Positions 1 through 11,551 of a stretch of 49,261 nucleotides of DNA are shown here, in pieces. Made by a program: the position numbers and the translations under genes. Every line of letters begins with the position of its first letter. Positions within the stretch are counted from its first letter, which is position 1. The DNA is from Corallococcus interemptor. Lineage in GTDB: Bacteria; Myxococcota; Myxococcia; Myxococcales; Myxococcaceae. The DNA is taken from NCBI RefSeq assembly GCF_003668875.1, contig NZ_RAWM01000061.1:1-49261 (forward strand), written 5' to 3'. The notes under the pieces are model-generated. The model made no database searches. It was not told the origin of the DNA and saw nothing but the letters and a program-made list of their open reading frames with translations.

Positions 1-12
1 TATAAGAGACAG
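1..12. other. Tn5/Nextera mosaic-end remnant (library adapter)
   Basis: The first 12 bases match the inner end of the 19-bp Tn5 mosaic end used in Nextera libraries (it ends TATAAGAGACAG). The other contig end carries the inverted copy. This is untrimmed adapter, not genome, so the gene reading into it is artificially truncated. Confidence 0.93.
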
Positions 13-748
13 TCATCGCCCCGCCCTCCCACTCCTCGTCGAGCTGGGTGCAGCTGTCTCCTGAGCCGTTGAACTTCTCGCCGCCTCGGAAACCAGCGCC
101 AGCCGCAGAGATGGTGCCGTTGTTTGTCACCGTTCCCGTCGCGAAGAACACCACGAGGCCACCCACGGTGTCCCGGAACTCGGCATCACTGGACCAGGCC
201 CTCGCGCTGAGGCTGGCCCCAGCATTGATGGTCACGTCTGTGTATTCAGGAACCCGGATGACCTGCGCAGAGCTACGAAGGGTGATGTCGTTGTCCGGAG
301 GGCTTCCGGTGAAGTTCGACGTCAGCGCAGGAGCGAACGTCAGGGTTGTCCCGGCTCGCGCCGTCACACGCGCGAAGTTCCAGTTTCCCACCGGGGTCGC
401 TGCGGCGTCGAACGGCGCCTGAGCTCCAGTCACCACAGTCCCCGTGTAGCCGGTGGACTGGAAGACCATGATCAGGTCGCCCACGGCGAATCCCGTGATG
501 GAGTTCACCGAGACGGTGGTGGCGCCTGCGTTGGCATTGGCCGTCAGCCGCGTGTACGTGTTGATGACCCGGTTCGCCGTGGTCACCGTCAGCGCGCCGT
601 TGTGTCCGTTACCGTTGCCGAAGTTGTCCGGATCCGCGAACGCGGGTGGCGCCGCGAATACGGCGCACAGCAGGGCCAACAGCGCCGCGGCGGAGCCGCG
701 TACTCCCTGTAGGGGCGTCAGCAACCGCGAAATCTTGTGTGGAGTCAT
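13..748 (-). CDS. Secreted AgmC-like surface protein, N-terminal part (cut by contig end)
   Basis: An open frame on the minus strand starts at ATG 748 and runs off the contig into adapter sequence. The first 40 residues form a signal peptide (basic start, then an Ala/Leu-rich core SAAALLALLCAVFAA and PPAFA before the mature DPDNFGNGNGHNG). The exported part is Thr/Ala/Asn/Gly-rich and beta-like, with the phrases GFAVGDLIMVFQSTG, VIRVPEYTDVTI, GGLVVFFATGTVTN and GAGFRGGEK. These resemble, from memory, the start of myxobacterial AgmC-type adventurous-gliding surface proteins, which are very long; the assignment is by resemblance only. Only about 245 residues are visible. A sigma54-like promoter lies about 60 bp upstream of the start. 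The gene sits where ftsZ often follows ftsA but is unrelated to division. No function can be assigned beyond secreted surface protein. Confidence 0.7.
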
Positions 749-808
749 AGGTTCAGAGGCTCACCAGGAACACGGAGGAATCCGGTCCGAGAGCCAGCGG
801 GCTCCCTA

Positions 809-824
809 AGCAAGCCCGGCGCCA
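809..824 (-). promoter_or_regulatory. Sigma54-type -24/-12 promoter for the surface-protein gene
   Basis: On the minus strand the bases read TGGCGCCGGGCTTGCT. This matches the sigma54 consensus TGGCACG-N4-TTGCW at TGGC, C and TTGCT with exact GG-to-GC spacing. Transcription would begin near 797, about 50 nt before the ATG at 748. Two palindromes at 950-979 lie where an enhancer-binding protein would be expected. The motif is seen; its use is inferred. Confidence 0.6.
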
Positions 825-949
825 TCCTCTGTCGGATTCACTGTCCGTCCAAATCCTGGAACTTGCACGGCTGGTTGCCCGTGCTTAGGGCGGCCGTCCG
901 GAACCCGGATCCACATTCTGGAATCTGGAAAACACTCCGCGTCCTGGAC

Positions 950-979
950 TGACGCGTCAGCGTCCTCTCTGACGCGTCA
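950..979. repeat. Two TGACGCGTCA palindromes, 20 bp centre to centre
   Basis: The 10-bp perfect palindrome TGACGCGTCA occurs at 950-959 and again at 970-979. The spacing of two helical turns puts both sites on the same DNA face. They lie about 125-180 bp upstream of the inferred start site of the sigma54-type promoter at 809-824 and just beyond the ftsA terminator. They are a plausible tandem operator or enhancer for a dimeric activator. Confidence 0.55.
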
Positions 980-1014
980 ATCCAGGGCCCGGACACGCGG
1001 CCTCCAGAAACGCG

Positions 1015-1036
1015 AAAAGGCCCCCCGAAGGGAGCC
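1015..1036 (-). terminator. Intrinsic terminator of the dcw cluster, after ftsA
   Basis: On the minus strand GGCTCCC-TTCG-GGGGGCC forms a 7-bp stem with a stable TTCG loop and is followed by TTTT and another short T run. It begins 34 nt past the ftsA stop and separates the cell-wall cluster from the next minus-strand gene. Confidence 0.8.
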
Positions 1037-1070
1037 CCTGGCTCAGCGCGTTACGCTTCCGGAAGCCGGA

Positions 1071-2306
1071 CTAGAAGATCTCTTCCAGCCACTCGCGCAT
1101 CCGGCCCTTCACCTTCTTGTAGACGTTGCCGTCCTCGCGGATGCGGAACATGCGGCGGTCCATGTGCTTGGCGCCGTAGACGACCAGGCCCACGCCCGTG
1201 GCGTACATGGGGCTCTTCACCACGTCCACCAGACCGCCAATGCCGCGCGGCATGCCCCGGCGCACCGGCAGGCCCAGCACCTCTTCCGCCAGCTCCGGCA
1301 TGCCCGCGAGCAGCGTGGAGCCGCCCGTAATCACGATGCCGGACGCGAGCAGGTCCTCGTAGCCGCACTTCTGGATCTCGCGGTGCACGAGCTGGAAGAT
1401 CTCCTCCACGCGCGGCTCCAGGATCTCGGAGAGGATCTGCCGGCCAAGCACGCGCGGCTGACGGCCGCCCACGCTGGGCACTTCAATCGTCTCGTCCTTG
1501 TTGATCATGGACGCGAGCGCGCAGCCGTACTTCTGCTTGATGCGCTCGGCCTCGTGCGCGGGGGTGCGCAGGCCGATGGCGATGTCGCTCGTCAGGTTGT
1601 TGCCGCCCAGGGCGATGACCGCCGTGTGGACGATGGAGCCGCCAGAGAAGATGGCGATGTCCGTGGTGCCGCCGCCGATGTCGACGAGGCACACGCCCAG
1701 CTCCTTCTCGTCCTCGCTCAGCACGGCTTCGGCGGAGGCCAGCGGCTGGAGCACGATGTCGGAGACGTTCAGGCCCGTGCGGTTGGCGCACTTGACGATG
1801 TTCTGCGCGCTGGAGACGGCGCCCGTGACGATGTGCACCTTGGCCTCCAGGCGCACGCCGGCCATGCCCAGGGGCTCCTTGATGCCGCCCTGGTCGTCGA
1901 TGATGAACTCCTGCGGCAGGACGTGGATGACCTCCCGGTCCAGCGGGATGGCCACCGCCTTCGCCGCGTCGATGACGCGCGCGATGTCCGCGTCGCGGAC
2001 CTCCTTGTCCTTCACCGCGACGATGCCCTGGGAGTTGAAGCCCTTGATGTGGCCGCCGGCGATCCCCGTGTAGACGTGGGAGATCTCCGCCCCGGCCATC
2101 AGCTCGGCTTCCTCCACGGCGCGCCGGATGGACGACACCGTGGCCTCGATATTGACCACGACGCCCTTGCGCAATCCCTTCGACGGATGCGTGCCGATAC
2201 CGATGATGTCGATACCGCTATCGGTCAGCTCGCCGACGATGGCGCAGATCTTCGTCGTGCCGATGTCGAGGCCGACGATGATCTCCCCCGACTTCTGCTT
2301 CGCCAT
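1071..2306 (-). CDS. ftsA: Cell division protein FtsA
   Basis: Actin-like ATPase that tethers FtsZ filaments to the inner membrane and recruits later divisome proteins. The 411-residue protein has the phosphate-1 motif GLDIGTTK near residue 12, the phosphate-2 region LVDIGGGTTDIAIF, an SHS2 (1C) domain between them, and a C-terminal amphipathic helix ending MREWLEEIF that fits the membrane-targeting sequence. The start at 2306 (MAKQKSGE) is chosen for its GGGAGGAG Shine-Dalgarno; a longer frame runs upstream into ftsQ without support. It is the last gene of the cluster, 43 nt after ftsQ, and is followed by a terminator. ftsZ, the usual next gene, is not there. Confidence 0.96.
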   Translation of the reverse strand: MAKQKSGEIIVGLDIGTTKICAIVGELTDSGIDIIGIGTHPSKGLRKGVVVNIEATVSSIRRAVEEAELMAGAEISHVYTGIAGGHIKGFNSQGIVAVKDKEVRDADIARVIDAAKAVAIPLDREVIHVLPQEFIIDDQGGIKEPLGMAGVRLEAKVHIVTGAVSSAQNIVKCANRTGLNVSDIVLQPLASAEAVLSEDEKELGVCLVDIGGGTTDIAIFSGGSIVHTAVIALGGNNLTSDIAIGLRTPAHEAERIKQKYGCALASMINKDETIEVPSVGGRQPRVLGRQILSEILEPRVEEIFQLVHREIQKCGYEDLLASGIVITGGSTLLAGMPELAEEVLGLPVRRGMPRGIGGLVDVVKSPMYATGVGLVVYGAKHMDRRMFRIREDGNVYKKVKGRMREWLEEIF

Positions 2307-2349
2307 GTGACTCCTCCCAGGCTCCCTCACTTTCGTGAAGGAAGCATCC

Positions 2350-3207
2350 TCACTGCGTCGAGTCCCCGCTCCGCACGGAGTCGGACCCACTCGAAAGCCT
2401 CACCGCCACCCAACCCGGTCGGGCACGGTTATCCAGGCGAATGATCGCGGCTGCAAGCCCCCTTGTGCTGAGCTCGCGTCGAACGCGCGCCAGCCGCTGG
2501 AGCTTGACTTCCGTATCGCCAGCACCGAGGCGCACCTCCTGCCCCGTCGCCGTCACCAGCGCAAGCCCGGTGTTCTCCAGGCGCACTTCAGAAAGCCGCT
2601 CGGATCGTCCCGGCAACAGCCGCGCATAAGCACGGGTTACATCCAGCGCCTCGCGGAACTTCGAACGCACCGCGTCCGGGTCCGCCACGTACGCATCGCG
2701 CTCCATGCCGGTGACGAGCGGCAAGTCCAGCCCGTCCCCCGGGGTGACGCGCTTGAAGGGCTCGCCCTCCTCGTCCAGGACGTAGAGGTCGCCCAGCACC
2801 GCCAGCGCCGCGGGTGCGTGCTCCGTCACCTCCACGGACACCCCGCGCGGAAACCGCCGCGTCACCTCCACCGTGCGAATCCACGGGTGCTGCCCCATGG
2901 CCCGCGCCAGCGCGGCCGTGTCCAGCGTCCACAGGTTCTGCCCCGCCGTCAGGCCGGACAGCTTCAAGAGCTCCGGGCGCGACGCGCGCTCCAGGCCGGT
3001 GAAGTTCACCTGCTCCAGCGCGAAGCGGGGCGACACCACCGCCCAGGCGCGCAGCTCCATGGAGCCCCAGATGAGCCCCGCCGTCGCCACCGCCAGTCCC
3101 AGCGCCTTCGCCACCGACGGCCCGTGCGAACGGACCGCGCCCTTCACCGCGTCATTGCGCGGTGCGGCGTCCAGGCGGCGGCGGTTCTTGGATTTTCCGA
3201 AGGCCAT
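2350..3207 (-). CDS. ftsQ: Cell division protein FtsQ/DivIB
   Basis: Single-pass inner-membrane divisome protein that binds FtsB/FtsL. The 285-residue product has a basic cytoplasmic N-terminus (GKSKNRRR), a membrane segment near residues 35-55 (ALGLAVATAGLIWGSMEL), a POTRA domain (FALEQVNFTGLERAS...GLTAGQNLW) and a beta-rich FtsQ domain. Its position between ddl and ftsA matches the classic order. The start is uncertain: ATG at 3207 is chosen because the protein then begins with the expected short basic tail, but neither it nor the in-frame GTG at 3246 has a clear Shine-Dalgarno. A gap of 134 nt to ddl is the largest in this part of the cluster, so a local promoter is possible. Confidence 0.9.
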   Translation of the reverse strand: MAFGKSKNRRRLDAAPRNDAVKGAVRSHGPSVAKALGLAVATAGLIWGSMELRAWAVVSPRFALEQVNFTGLERASRPELLKLSGLTAGQNLWTLDTAALARAMGQHPWIRTVEVTRRFPRGVSVEVTEHAPAALAVLGDLYVLDEEGEPFKRVTPGDGLDLPLVTGMERDAYVADPDAVRSKFREALDVTRAYARLLPGRSERLSEVRLENTGLALVTATGQEVRLGAGDTEVKLQRLARVRRELSTRGLAAAIIRLDNRARPGWVAVRLSSGSDSVRSGDSTQ

Positions 3208-3341
3208 GACTAGGGAGGCGCATGCTGCGTGCGGACGTCGAACCACGCCAGTTTTTGGCTACAGGCACGTCGCTGTAGCGGCACGGGGGGACACGCCGGC
3301 CTCACAAGAGGCCGGAACTCCAGGAAAGAACGCGCAGCGGC

Positions 3342-4294
<953 letters not shown>

Positions 4295-4298
<4 letters not shown>

Positions 4299-5227
4299 GG
4301 CAGGAAGACTCCGACGAACTTGACTTCGGGGTGCATGACGACGCCGGTGGCTTCCTTCACCCGCTCTTGCATCAGGGTGATGAGGCCCCGCACGTCGCGA
4401 GCGGCGGCGCCGCCCAGGTTGACGATCCAATTGGCGTGCAGGGTGGACACCTGCGCGCGCCCCAGGGTGTGCCCCTTCAGGCCCACGAGTTCAATCAGCC
4501 GCCCGGCGTGGTCGCCCGGCGGGTTGGTGAACACGCTGCCGAAGTTGGGCTGACTCAAGGGCTGCGTGCGCTTCCTGTAGCCCAGGTCCGCGTCCATGGC
4601 CGCCTTGCTGGCCACGACATCGCCCTTGGGAAGATGGAAGCGCACGCGGGTGACGATACCTCCAGCGGGCAGCGTGGCGTGACGGTAGGTGTGGGGCACC
4701 TGCGCTTTGTCCAGCCACCCCACCCCGTCCGCGGTGGCGACCTCAATCGCCTCCACCACGCGGAAGCACTCGCCGTTCTTGGTGCCGGCGTTCATGGTGA
4801 CGGCGCCGCCCAGGGTGCCGGGGATGCCCGCGAGGAACTCCGCGCCCACCAGCCCCTGCGCGCGCATGACGTTCACCAGCCGGGCAATGGCCGCGCCCGT
4901 GCCCAGCGTCACCCGGCCGTCGTCCGGGCCCACGTCCAGCGCCTCCGGGAACAAATCCGGGGGCAGCTTCACAGTGAGCCCCGGCACGCCGCCGTCGCCC
5001 ACCAGCGTGTTGGCCCCGCCGCCCAGCACCGTGACGGGGATGCCTTCTTCACGGGCCAGGCGCAGCAGGTCCACCAGCGCGTCCGGAGAGCGGGGCCGCA
5101 CCAGGGCCTCCGCCGGCCCGCCCACGCGCACGCTGATGAGCGGCGCCAGGGGCTCGCCCGGCTTGACGTCCAGGCCCGGCAGCCGCGCCACGCGCGCCGC
5201 GAGCGGTGTCACCTCACCCGCCTGCAT
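4295..5227 (-). CDS. murB: UDP-N-acetylenolpyruvoylglucosamine reductase
   Basis: FAD enzyme that reduces UDP-GlcNAc-enolpyruvate to UDP-MurNAc with NADPH. The 310-residue protein shows the FAD-binding loop GGGANTLVGDGG at residues 69-80, a second FAD segment EFLAGIPGTLGGAVTMNAG, the active-site serine region NFGSVFTNP, and the catalytic Glu region HPEVKFVG near the C-terminus. It starts 3 nt after the murC stop and overlaps ddl by 4 bp. The murC-murB-ddl-ftsQ-ftsA order is that of many proteobacteria. Confidence 0.95.
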
Positions 5228-5230
5228 CCC

Positions 5231-6651
<1,421 letters not shown>

Positions 6652-6655
<4 letters not shown>

Positions 6656-7803
6656 GCCTTGCTCCCGGGTGCCTTCTTCACGTCCTTCGGTCCGCGGTCG
6701 CGTCCACCCGGGCCCCAGGCCTGGGTGGTCAGGTCCACGCACACGTCCGCCAGCTCCTTCGCGGCGGCCGGGCGGCCGAGGATGCCCGCCTTCTTCGCCA
6801 TCTGCTTGAGCTTCGCGGGGTCCGTCATCAGGCCGCGCAGCTCTGCCGCCAGCTTCAGGCCGGTGAGCTCCGACTCGCGGAACATGAGGGCCGCGCCCGC
6901 GTCCACCAGCGCCCGGGCATTCACCTCCTGGTGGTTGTCCGTGGCGTGCGGGAAGGGCACCAGGATGCTGGGCTTCTTGCACACCGTCAGCTCCGCCAGG
7001 GACGTGGCGCCCGCGCGGCAGATGACCAGGTCCGCCCTGGAGTAGGCGGAGGACATGTCGTCGATGAACTCCACCACCTGGGCCACGTCCGCGAAGCCCT
7101 TGTCCGCGTAGCCCTTCGTCACGTTCTCCAGGTCCAGCTTCCCCGTCTGGTGGACGATGGAGAGCTGGTCCTTCACGTCGCCCAGCGAGTCCAGCGCCTC
7201 CAGCACGCGGTTGTTGAGGCCGCGCGCGCCCAGGCTGCCGCCGAAGATGAGGACGGTGAACTTCTCGTGCGCGGTGTTGCTGCGCAGGTAGTTGTCCATC
7301 AGCTTCTTGCGGATGGGGTTGCCAATCATCTGCACCTTGGCTTCCGGGAAGAACGTGCGCGCTTCCTCGAAGGCGGTGAAGACGACCTTCACGATGCGGC
7401 CCAGCACCTTGTTGGTGAGGCCGGGCAGCGCGTTCTGCTCCTGGATGGCGGTGGGGATGCCCATCAGCCACGCGGCCAGCACCACCGGCCCGCTCGCGTA
7501 ACCGCCCACGCCCACCACCACGTCCGGCTTCTGGCGCGACAGGATGCGGAACGACGCGAGGAACGCCAGGGGCAGCGCGATGAGCCCCTTGAGCAGGCCG
7601 AGGAAGCCCTTGCCCTTGAGCCCCTGCACCTTCACGAACTCCAGCGGGTAGCCCTCCTTGGGCACCACGCGCGCCTCCAGGCCCTTCTCCGTGCCCACGA
7701 ACACCACTTCGTTGGCGGGGTGGCGGGTGACGACCTCCTCCGCCAGCGCGATGCCCGGGAACAGATGGCCTCCGGTGCCGCCGCCCGCGATGAGCACCTT
7801 CAC
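6652..7803 (-). CDS. murG: UDP-GlcNAc:undecaprenyl-PP-MurNAc-pentapeptide GlcNAc transferase
   Basis: GT28 enzyme making lipid II from lipid I on the cytoplasmic face of the membrane. The 383-residue protein has the N-terminal glycine motif [17 protein letters not shown], the second glycine motif [12 protein letters not shown], and the UDP-GlcNAc site [11 protein letters not shown]. The Ala/Pro/Lys-rich C-terminus is slightly longer than in E. coli. The start is GTG at 7803, which overlaps the ftsW stop (GTGA) and has GGAGGT upstream. The frame is open to 8085 but that part lies within ftsW. Confidence 0.96.
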
Positions 7804-8963
7804 GCCGTCACCTCCCGCAGGTCCGTCGTGCCCGTGCGCACCGGCCGCGTCGCGCCCTGCGTGTTCGCGCTGAGCGACAGGAGCACGCCCGCCGAGCCCA
7901 TCAGCACCACCAGCGACGTGCCGCCGTAGGACACGAACGGCAGCGTCAGGCCCTTCGTGGGCAACAGGCCCATGGCCACGCACATGTTCACCGTGGCCTG
8001 GAACGCGATGATGGAGCTGATGCCCAGGCCCAGGTACGTGCCGAAGGTCTCCCCCGCCGCCAGGGCCGCGCGGATGCCGCGCCACAGGACAATGGCGTAC
8101 AGCACCACCAGGAGCCCCACGCCAATCAGCCCCAGCTCCTCACCGAGGATGGAGAAGATGAAGTCCGTGTGCGCCTCCGGCAGGAAGAACAGCTTCTGCC
8201 GGCCGTCCCCCAGCCCCAGGCCGGTGATGCCGCCCGAGCCGATGGACATCAGCGACTCCGCCACCTGGTAGCCCACGTCGTGCCGGTGGGCCCACGGGTC
8301 CAGGAACGCGAGGATGCGCTTCATGCGGTAGGGGCTGGTCGCGATGGCGACGAAGGCCAAGGGCAGCGCGAGCAGGATGGAGCCCACCAGGTACGACAGC
8401 TTCGTGCCCGCCGCGAACAGCAGCACGAAGAGCATGAACACCAGCAGCACGCTGCTGCCGAAGTCCGGCTGGAGCATGCACAGCAGCACCAGGATGCCGC
8501 ACAGGGCCAGGTGCGGCAGGAAGCCAATGGAGAACGTGGCCACCTTCTCCCGCTTCTTCGCCAGCGAATAGGACAGGTAGACGAGCCACGCGAACTTGGC
8601 CACTTCCGCCGGCTGGAGGCTGAAGCCCGGCAGGCGGATCCACCGCCGCGCGCCGCCCGCCGTGGTGCCGATGCCGGGGATGGCGACCGCGATGAGCAGC
8701 ACGATGGCGACGAGCAGCAGCGGGTACGCCAGCCGCGCCAGCTTCCGCCACCCCAGCTTCATGGCCACCGCCATGGCCACGAGGCCCAGGCCCGCGGCGG
8801 ACAGCTGCCGCTTGAGGAAGTAGAGGCTGTCGCCCAGCTTGTCCTGCGCCAGCACCGCGCTGGCCGAGTACGTCATCACCAGGCCCAGCGACACCAGCGC
8901 CAGCACCGCGCACAGAAGAATCGGATCGAACCGCACGGGGGCGGCCGGAGGAGAGGTCTTCAT
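7800..8963 (-). CDS. ftsW: Lipid II polymerase FtsW (SEDS family)
   Basis: SEDS glycosyltransferase that polymerises septal peptidoglycan together with FtsI. The 387-residue protein has about 10 hydrophobic segments, an early segment with [16 protein letters not shown], the central [10 protein letters not shown] and [13 protein letters not shown] regions, and the late [17 protein letters not shown] signature of FtsW/RodA. The start at 8963 (MKTSPPAAP) lies 5 nt after the murD stop; no strong Shine-Dalgarno is visible, so translational coupling is likely. A GTG one codon upstream is possible. Confidence 0.95.
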   Translation of the reverse strand: MKTSPPAAPVRFDPILLCAVLALVSLGLVMTYSASAVLAQDKLGDSLYFLKRQLSAAGLGLVAMAVAMKLGWRKLARLAYPLLLVAIVLLIAVAIPGIGTTAGGARRWIRLPGFSLQPAEVAKFAWLVYLSYSLAKKREKVATFSIGFLPHLALCGILVLLCMLQPDFGSSVLLVFMLFVLLFAAGTKLSYLVGSILLALPLAFVAIATSPYRMKRILAFLDPWAHRHDVGYQVAESLMSIGSGGITGLGLGDGRQKLFFLPEAHTDFIFSILGEELGLIGVGLLVVLYAIVLWRGIRAALAAGETFGTYLGLGISSIIAFQATVNMCVAMGLLPTKGLTLPFVSYGGTSLVVLMGSAGVLLSLSANTQGATRPVRTGTTDLREVTA

Positions 8964-8968
8964 CACGG

Positions 8969-10339
8969 TCAGAGCGCCCCGACCAGGCGCTTGAACGTGT
9001 CGCCCCGGTCCTCGAAGTTCTTGAACTGGTCGTACGACGCGCACGCCGGGGACAAGAGGACCGTGTCCCCTGCCCTCGCCACCTCACGCGCCTTGGCCAC
9101 CGCCTGCGCCAGCGTGCCGCACGCGTGCACCGGCGCGTCGTTGGCGTACGCCCGCGCCAGCGCGTCCGCGTCCTGGCCAATGGTCAGCACGCCCTTCACC
9201 TTGCCCTGCCCCGCCTCCACCATGGGCGCGTACGGCGCGCCCTTGCCCTTGCCGCCCGCGATGAGCCACACGTCACCGGCGAAGGCCTTGAGCGCCACCA
9301 GCACGGAGTCCACGTTGGTGGCCTTGGAGTCGTTCACCCACTCCACGCCGTCCAGCACGCGCACGCTTTCCAGCCGGTGCGCCAGGCCCGGGTAGCTGTC
9401 CAGGCCCGCCTGCACCGCGGCCTGCTCCACGCCGCCCAGCCGCGCCAGCAGCGCCGCCGCCATCGCGTTCTGCGCGTTGTGCGCGCCGCGCAGCGAGCGG
9501 TTGGTGAGCGTGTAGGACTCGCCCGCGAACTCCAGCTCGAAGCCGCCGGAGCGCGCGATGGCCAGGCCCGCCAGCTTCGGCGCGTCCACCACCGGACGGC
9601 CCGTCATGGAGAAGCCGTACACGGGCGCGCGCGCGGAGGCCGCCAGCCCCATCACCGCCGCGTCGTCCGCGTTCACCACGGCGAAGTCGCTGCCGGCGTC
9701 CTGGTTCATGAAGATGCGCGCCTTGGCCGCGCCGTACTCGGCGTGGTTGGCGTAGCGGTCCAGGTGGTCCGGCGTGAGGTTGAGGATGGCCGCGCCCGTG
9801 GGCTTGAGCTGGTGGATGCCCTCCAGCTGGAAGCTGGACAGCTCCACCACCAGCGCGTCCCAGTCCCCGGGGGACATGGCGGCTTCCGCCAGCGGGCGCC
9901 CCAGGTTGCCGCCCACGAAGGTGCGCAGGCCCGCCTTCGCGTACAGCTCACCGGTGAGCGCCGTGGTGGTGCTCTTGCCGTTGGTGCCGGTGATGCCCAG
10001 GAAGCGCGTGCCCGTGAGGAAGCGGCCCGCGAGTTCGATTTCGCCCCAGACGGGGACGCCGGACGTGCGCGCGGCCTCCAGCTCCGGCAGGGACAAGGGC
10101 ACGCCCGGGCTCACCACCACCAGGTCCTGGCGGGTGAGCAGCCCCGGGGGCGTGGCGCCGGTGACGAGCGTCACGCCCTTCGCGTGCAGCTCCTTCGCGA
10201 CGTCACCGAGCGCGTCCTCGGAGCGCGCGTCCAGCGCCGTCACCTTCGCGCCGTGCTGGACCAGCAGCCGCAGCGCCGCGACGCCGCTCTTGGCCAGCCC
10301 GAACACCGCGACATTCCGACCGGACAGCGAGGGATTCAT
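8969..10339 (-). CDS. murD: UDP-N-acetylmuramoylalanine--D-glutamate ligase
   Basis: Adds D-Glu to UDP-MurNAc-L-Ala. The 456-residue protein has the N-terminal nucleotide-sugar fold (NVAVFGLAKSGVAALRLL), the P-loop GITGTNGKSTTTAL near residue 115, the central region LNLTPDHLDRY, and the C-terminal domain (VNDSKATNVDSVLVAL; GGKGKGAPY). Length is normal. It starts 33 nt past the mraY stop. Confidence 0.96.
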   Translation of the reverse strand: MNPSLSGRNVAVFGLAKSGVAALRLLVQHGAKVTALDARSEDALGDVAKELHAKGVTLVTGATPPGLLTRQDLVVVSPGVPLSLPELEAARTSGVPVWGEIELAGRFLTGTRFLGITGTNGKSTTTALTGELYAKAGLRTFVGGNLGRPLAEAAMSPGDWDALVVELSSFQLEGIHQLKPTGAAILNLTPDHLDRYANHAEYGAAKARIFMNQDAGSDFAVVNADDAAVMGLAASARAPVYGFSMTGRPVVDAPKLAGLAIARSGGFELEFAGESYTLTNRSLRGAHNAQNAMAAALLARLGGVEQAAVQAGLDSYPGLAHRLESVRVLDGVEWVNDSKATNVDSVLVALKAFAGDVWLIAGGKGKGAPYAPMVEAGQGKVKGVLTIGQDADALARAYANDAPVHACGTLAQAVAKAREVARAGDTVLLSPACASYDQFKNFEDRGDTFKRLVGAL

Positions 10340-10372
10340 GGGGCGGGCCGACCTCGAGATGGGGCAAAGCGA

Positions 10373-11551
10373 CTAGCGCAGTTTCAGGGACAGCAGGGCC
10401 ACGCCACCACAGAGGATGGCGACAATCCAGAAACGCACGATGATCTTCGGCTCGGCCATGCCCTTGAGCTCGAAGTGGTGGTGCACCGGGGCCATCTTGA
10501 AGACGCGCCGGCCCGTCATCTTGAAGGACGCCACCTGGATCATCACGGAGAGCGCCTCCGCGAAGAAGATGCCGTGGATGATGGCGGACACCACCTCGTT
10601 CTTGGAGAACACCGCCAGCGCGCCCAGCGCACCGCCCAGGGCCAGCGAGCCGATGTCGCCCATGAACACGGACGCCGGGTAGGTGTTGAACCAGAGGAAG
10701 GAGATGCCCGCGCCCACGATGCTCGCGCAGAAGACGGCCAATTCCGCGCCGCCCGGCACCTGGAGGATGCCCAGGTAGCGGTACAGCGGCGTGGCCGTGA
10801 GCCTGGCGACGCCGTTCACCGTCTCCGTGTCCGCGATGTGCAGCGTGGTGCCCGCCACGTAGCAGAGCACGCAGAAGGTCACCGCCGACACGATGGTGGG
10901 CACGATGGCCAGGCCGTCCAGGCCGTCCGTGAGGTTCACCGCGTTGGACGTGCCCACAATCACGATCCACGCGAACACGACGTAGAACCAGCCCAGGTCC
11001 GGGTTGAACCAATGGGATGGCACGAAGGGCAGCGTCAACCGCGTGTCGATGAGCAGCGTGGGCCCGAAGGAGCCGTCCGGCTTCGTCCACGTGCACATCA
11101 GGCCGAAGATGGCGACGAGGAAGAAGAGCGTCTGCAGCGCCATCTTCTTGCGCCCGGCCAGGCCCTTGGAGTTGCGCTTGGACAGCTTCAGCCAGTCATC
11201 CAGGAAGCCGATGAAGCCGTAGCCGAAGGTGAGGAGGATCATCACCCAGACGCCGCGCGACTTCAGGTCCGCGAACAGCAGCGTGCCCGCCGCGATGCAG
11301 ATGAGGATGAGCGCGCCACCCATGGTGGGCGTGCCCTTCTTCTTCTGGTGGCTGTCCGGGGTGTCCTCGCGCACGTTGCTCTGCCCGTGCTGCTTCAGGC
11401 GCAGCCGCGCGATGAGGCGCGGGCCAATGAGCATCCCCAGGAGCAGGGCGAAGACGCCCGCGGCGATGATGCGGAAGGTCGGGTAGCGCAGGAAGTTGAG
11501 GACGCGCCCGGCCTCGGTGTTCTGGATGAGCTCGTACAGAAGGTACAGCAC
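10373..11551 (-). CDS. mraY: Phospho-N-acetylmuramoyl-pentapeptide transferase
   Basis: Integral membrane enzyme transferring phospho-MurNAc-pentapeptide to undecaprenyl phosphate to give lipid I. The 392-residue, roughly 10-TM protein has KKGTPTMGGALI, the catalytic NAVNLTDGLDGL region, the MGDIGSLALGG segment and the histidine-rich loop APVHHHFELKG, all diagnostic of MraY. The start is GTG at 11551, sharing one base with the murF stop (TAGTG). Confidence 0.97.
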   Translation of the reverse strand: MLYLLYELIQNTEAGRVLNFLRYPTFRIIAAGVFALLLGMLIGPRLIARLRLKQHGQSNVREDTPDSHQKKKGTPTMGGALILICIAAGTLLFADLKSRGVWVMILLTFGYGFIGFLDDWLKLSKRNSKGLAGRKKMALQTLFFLVAIFGLMCTWTKPDGSFGPTLLIDTRLTLPFVPSHWFNPDLGWFYVVFAWIVIVGTSNAVNLTDGLDGLAIVPTIVSAVTFCVLCYVAGTTLHIADTETVNGVARLTATPLYRYLGILQVPGGAELAVFCASIVGAGISFLWFNTYPASVFMGDIGSLALGGALGALAVFSKNEVVSAIIHGIFFAEALSVMIQVASFKMTGRRVFKMAPVHHHFELKGMAEPKIIVRFWIVAILCGGVALLSLKLR

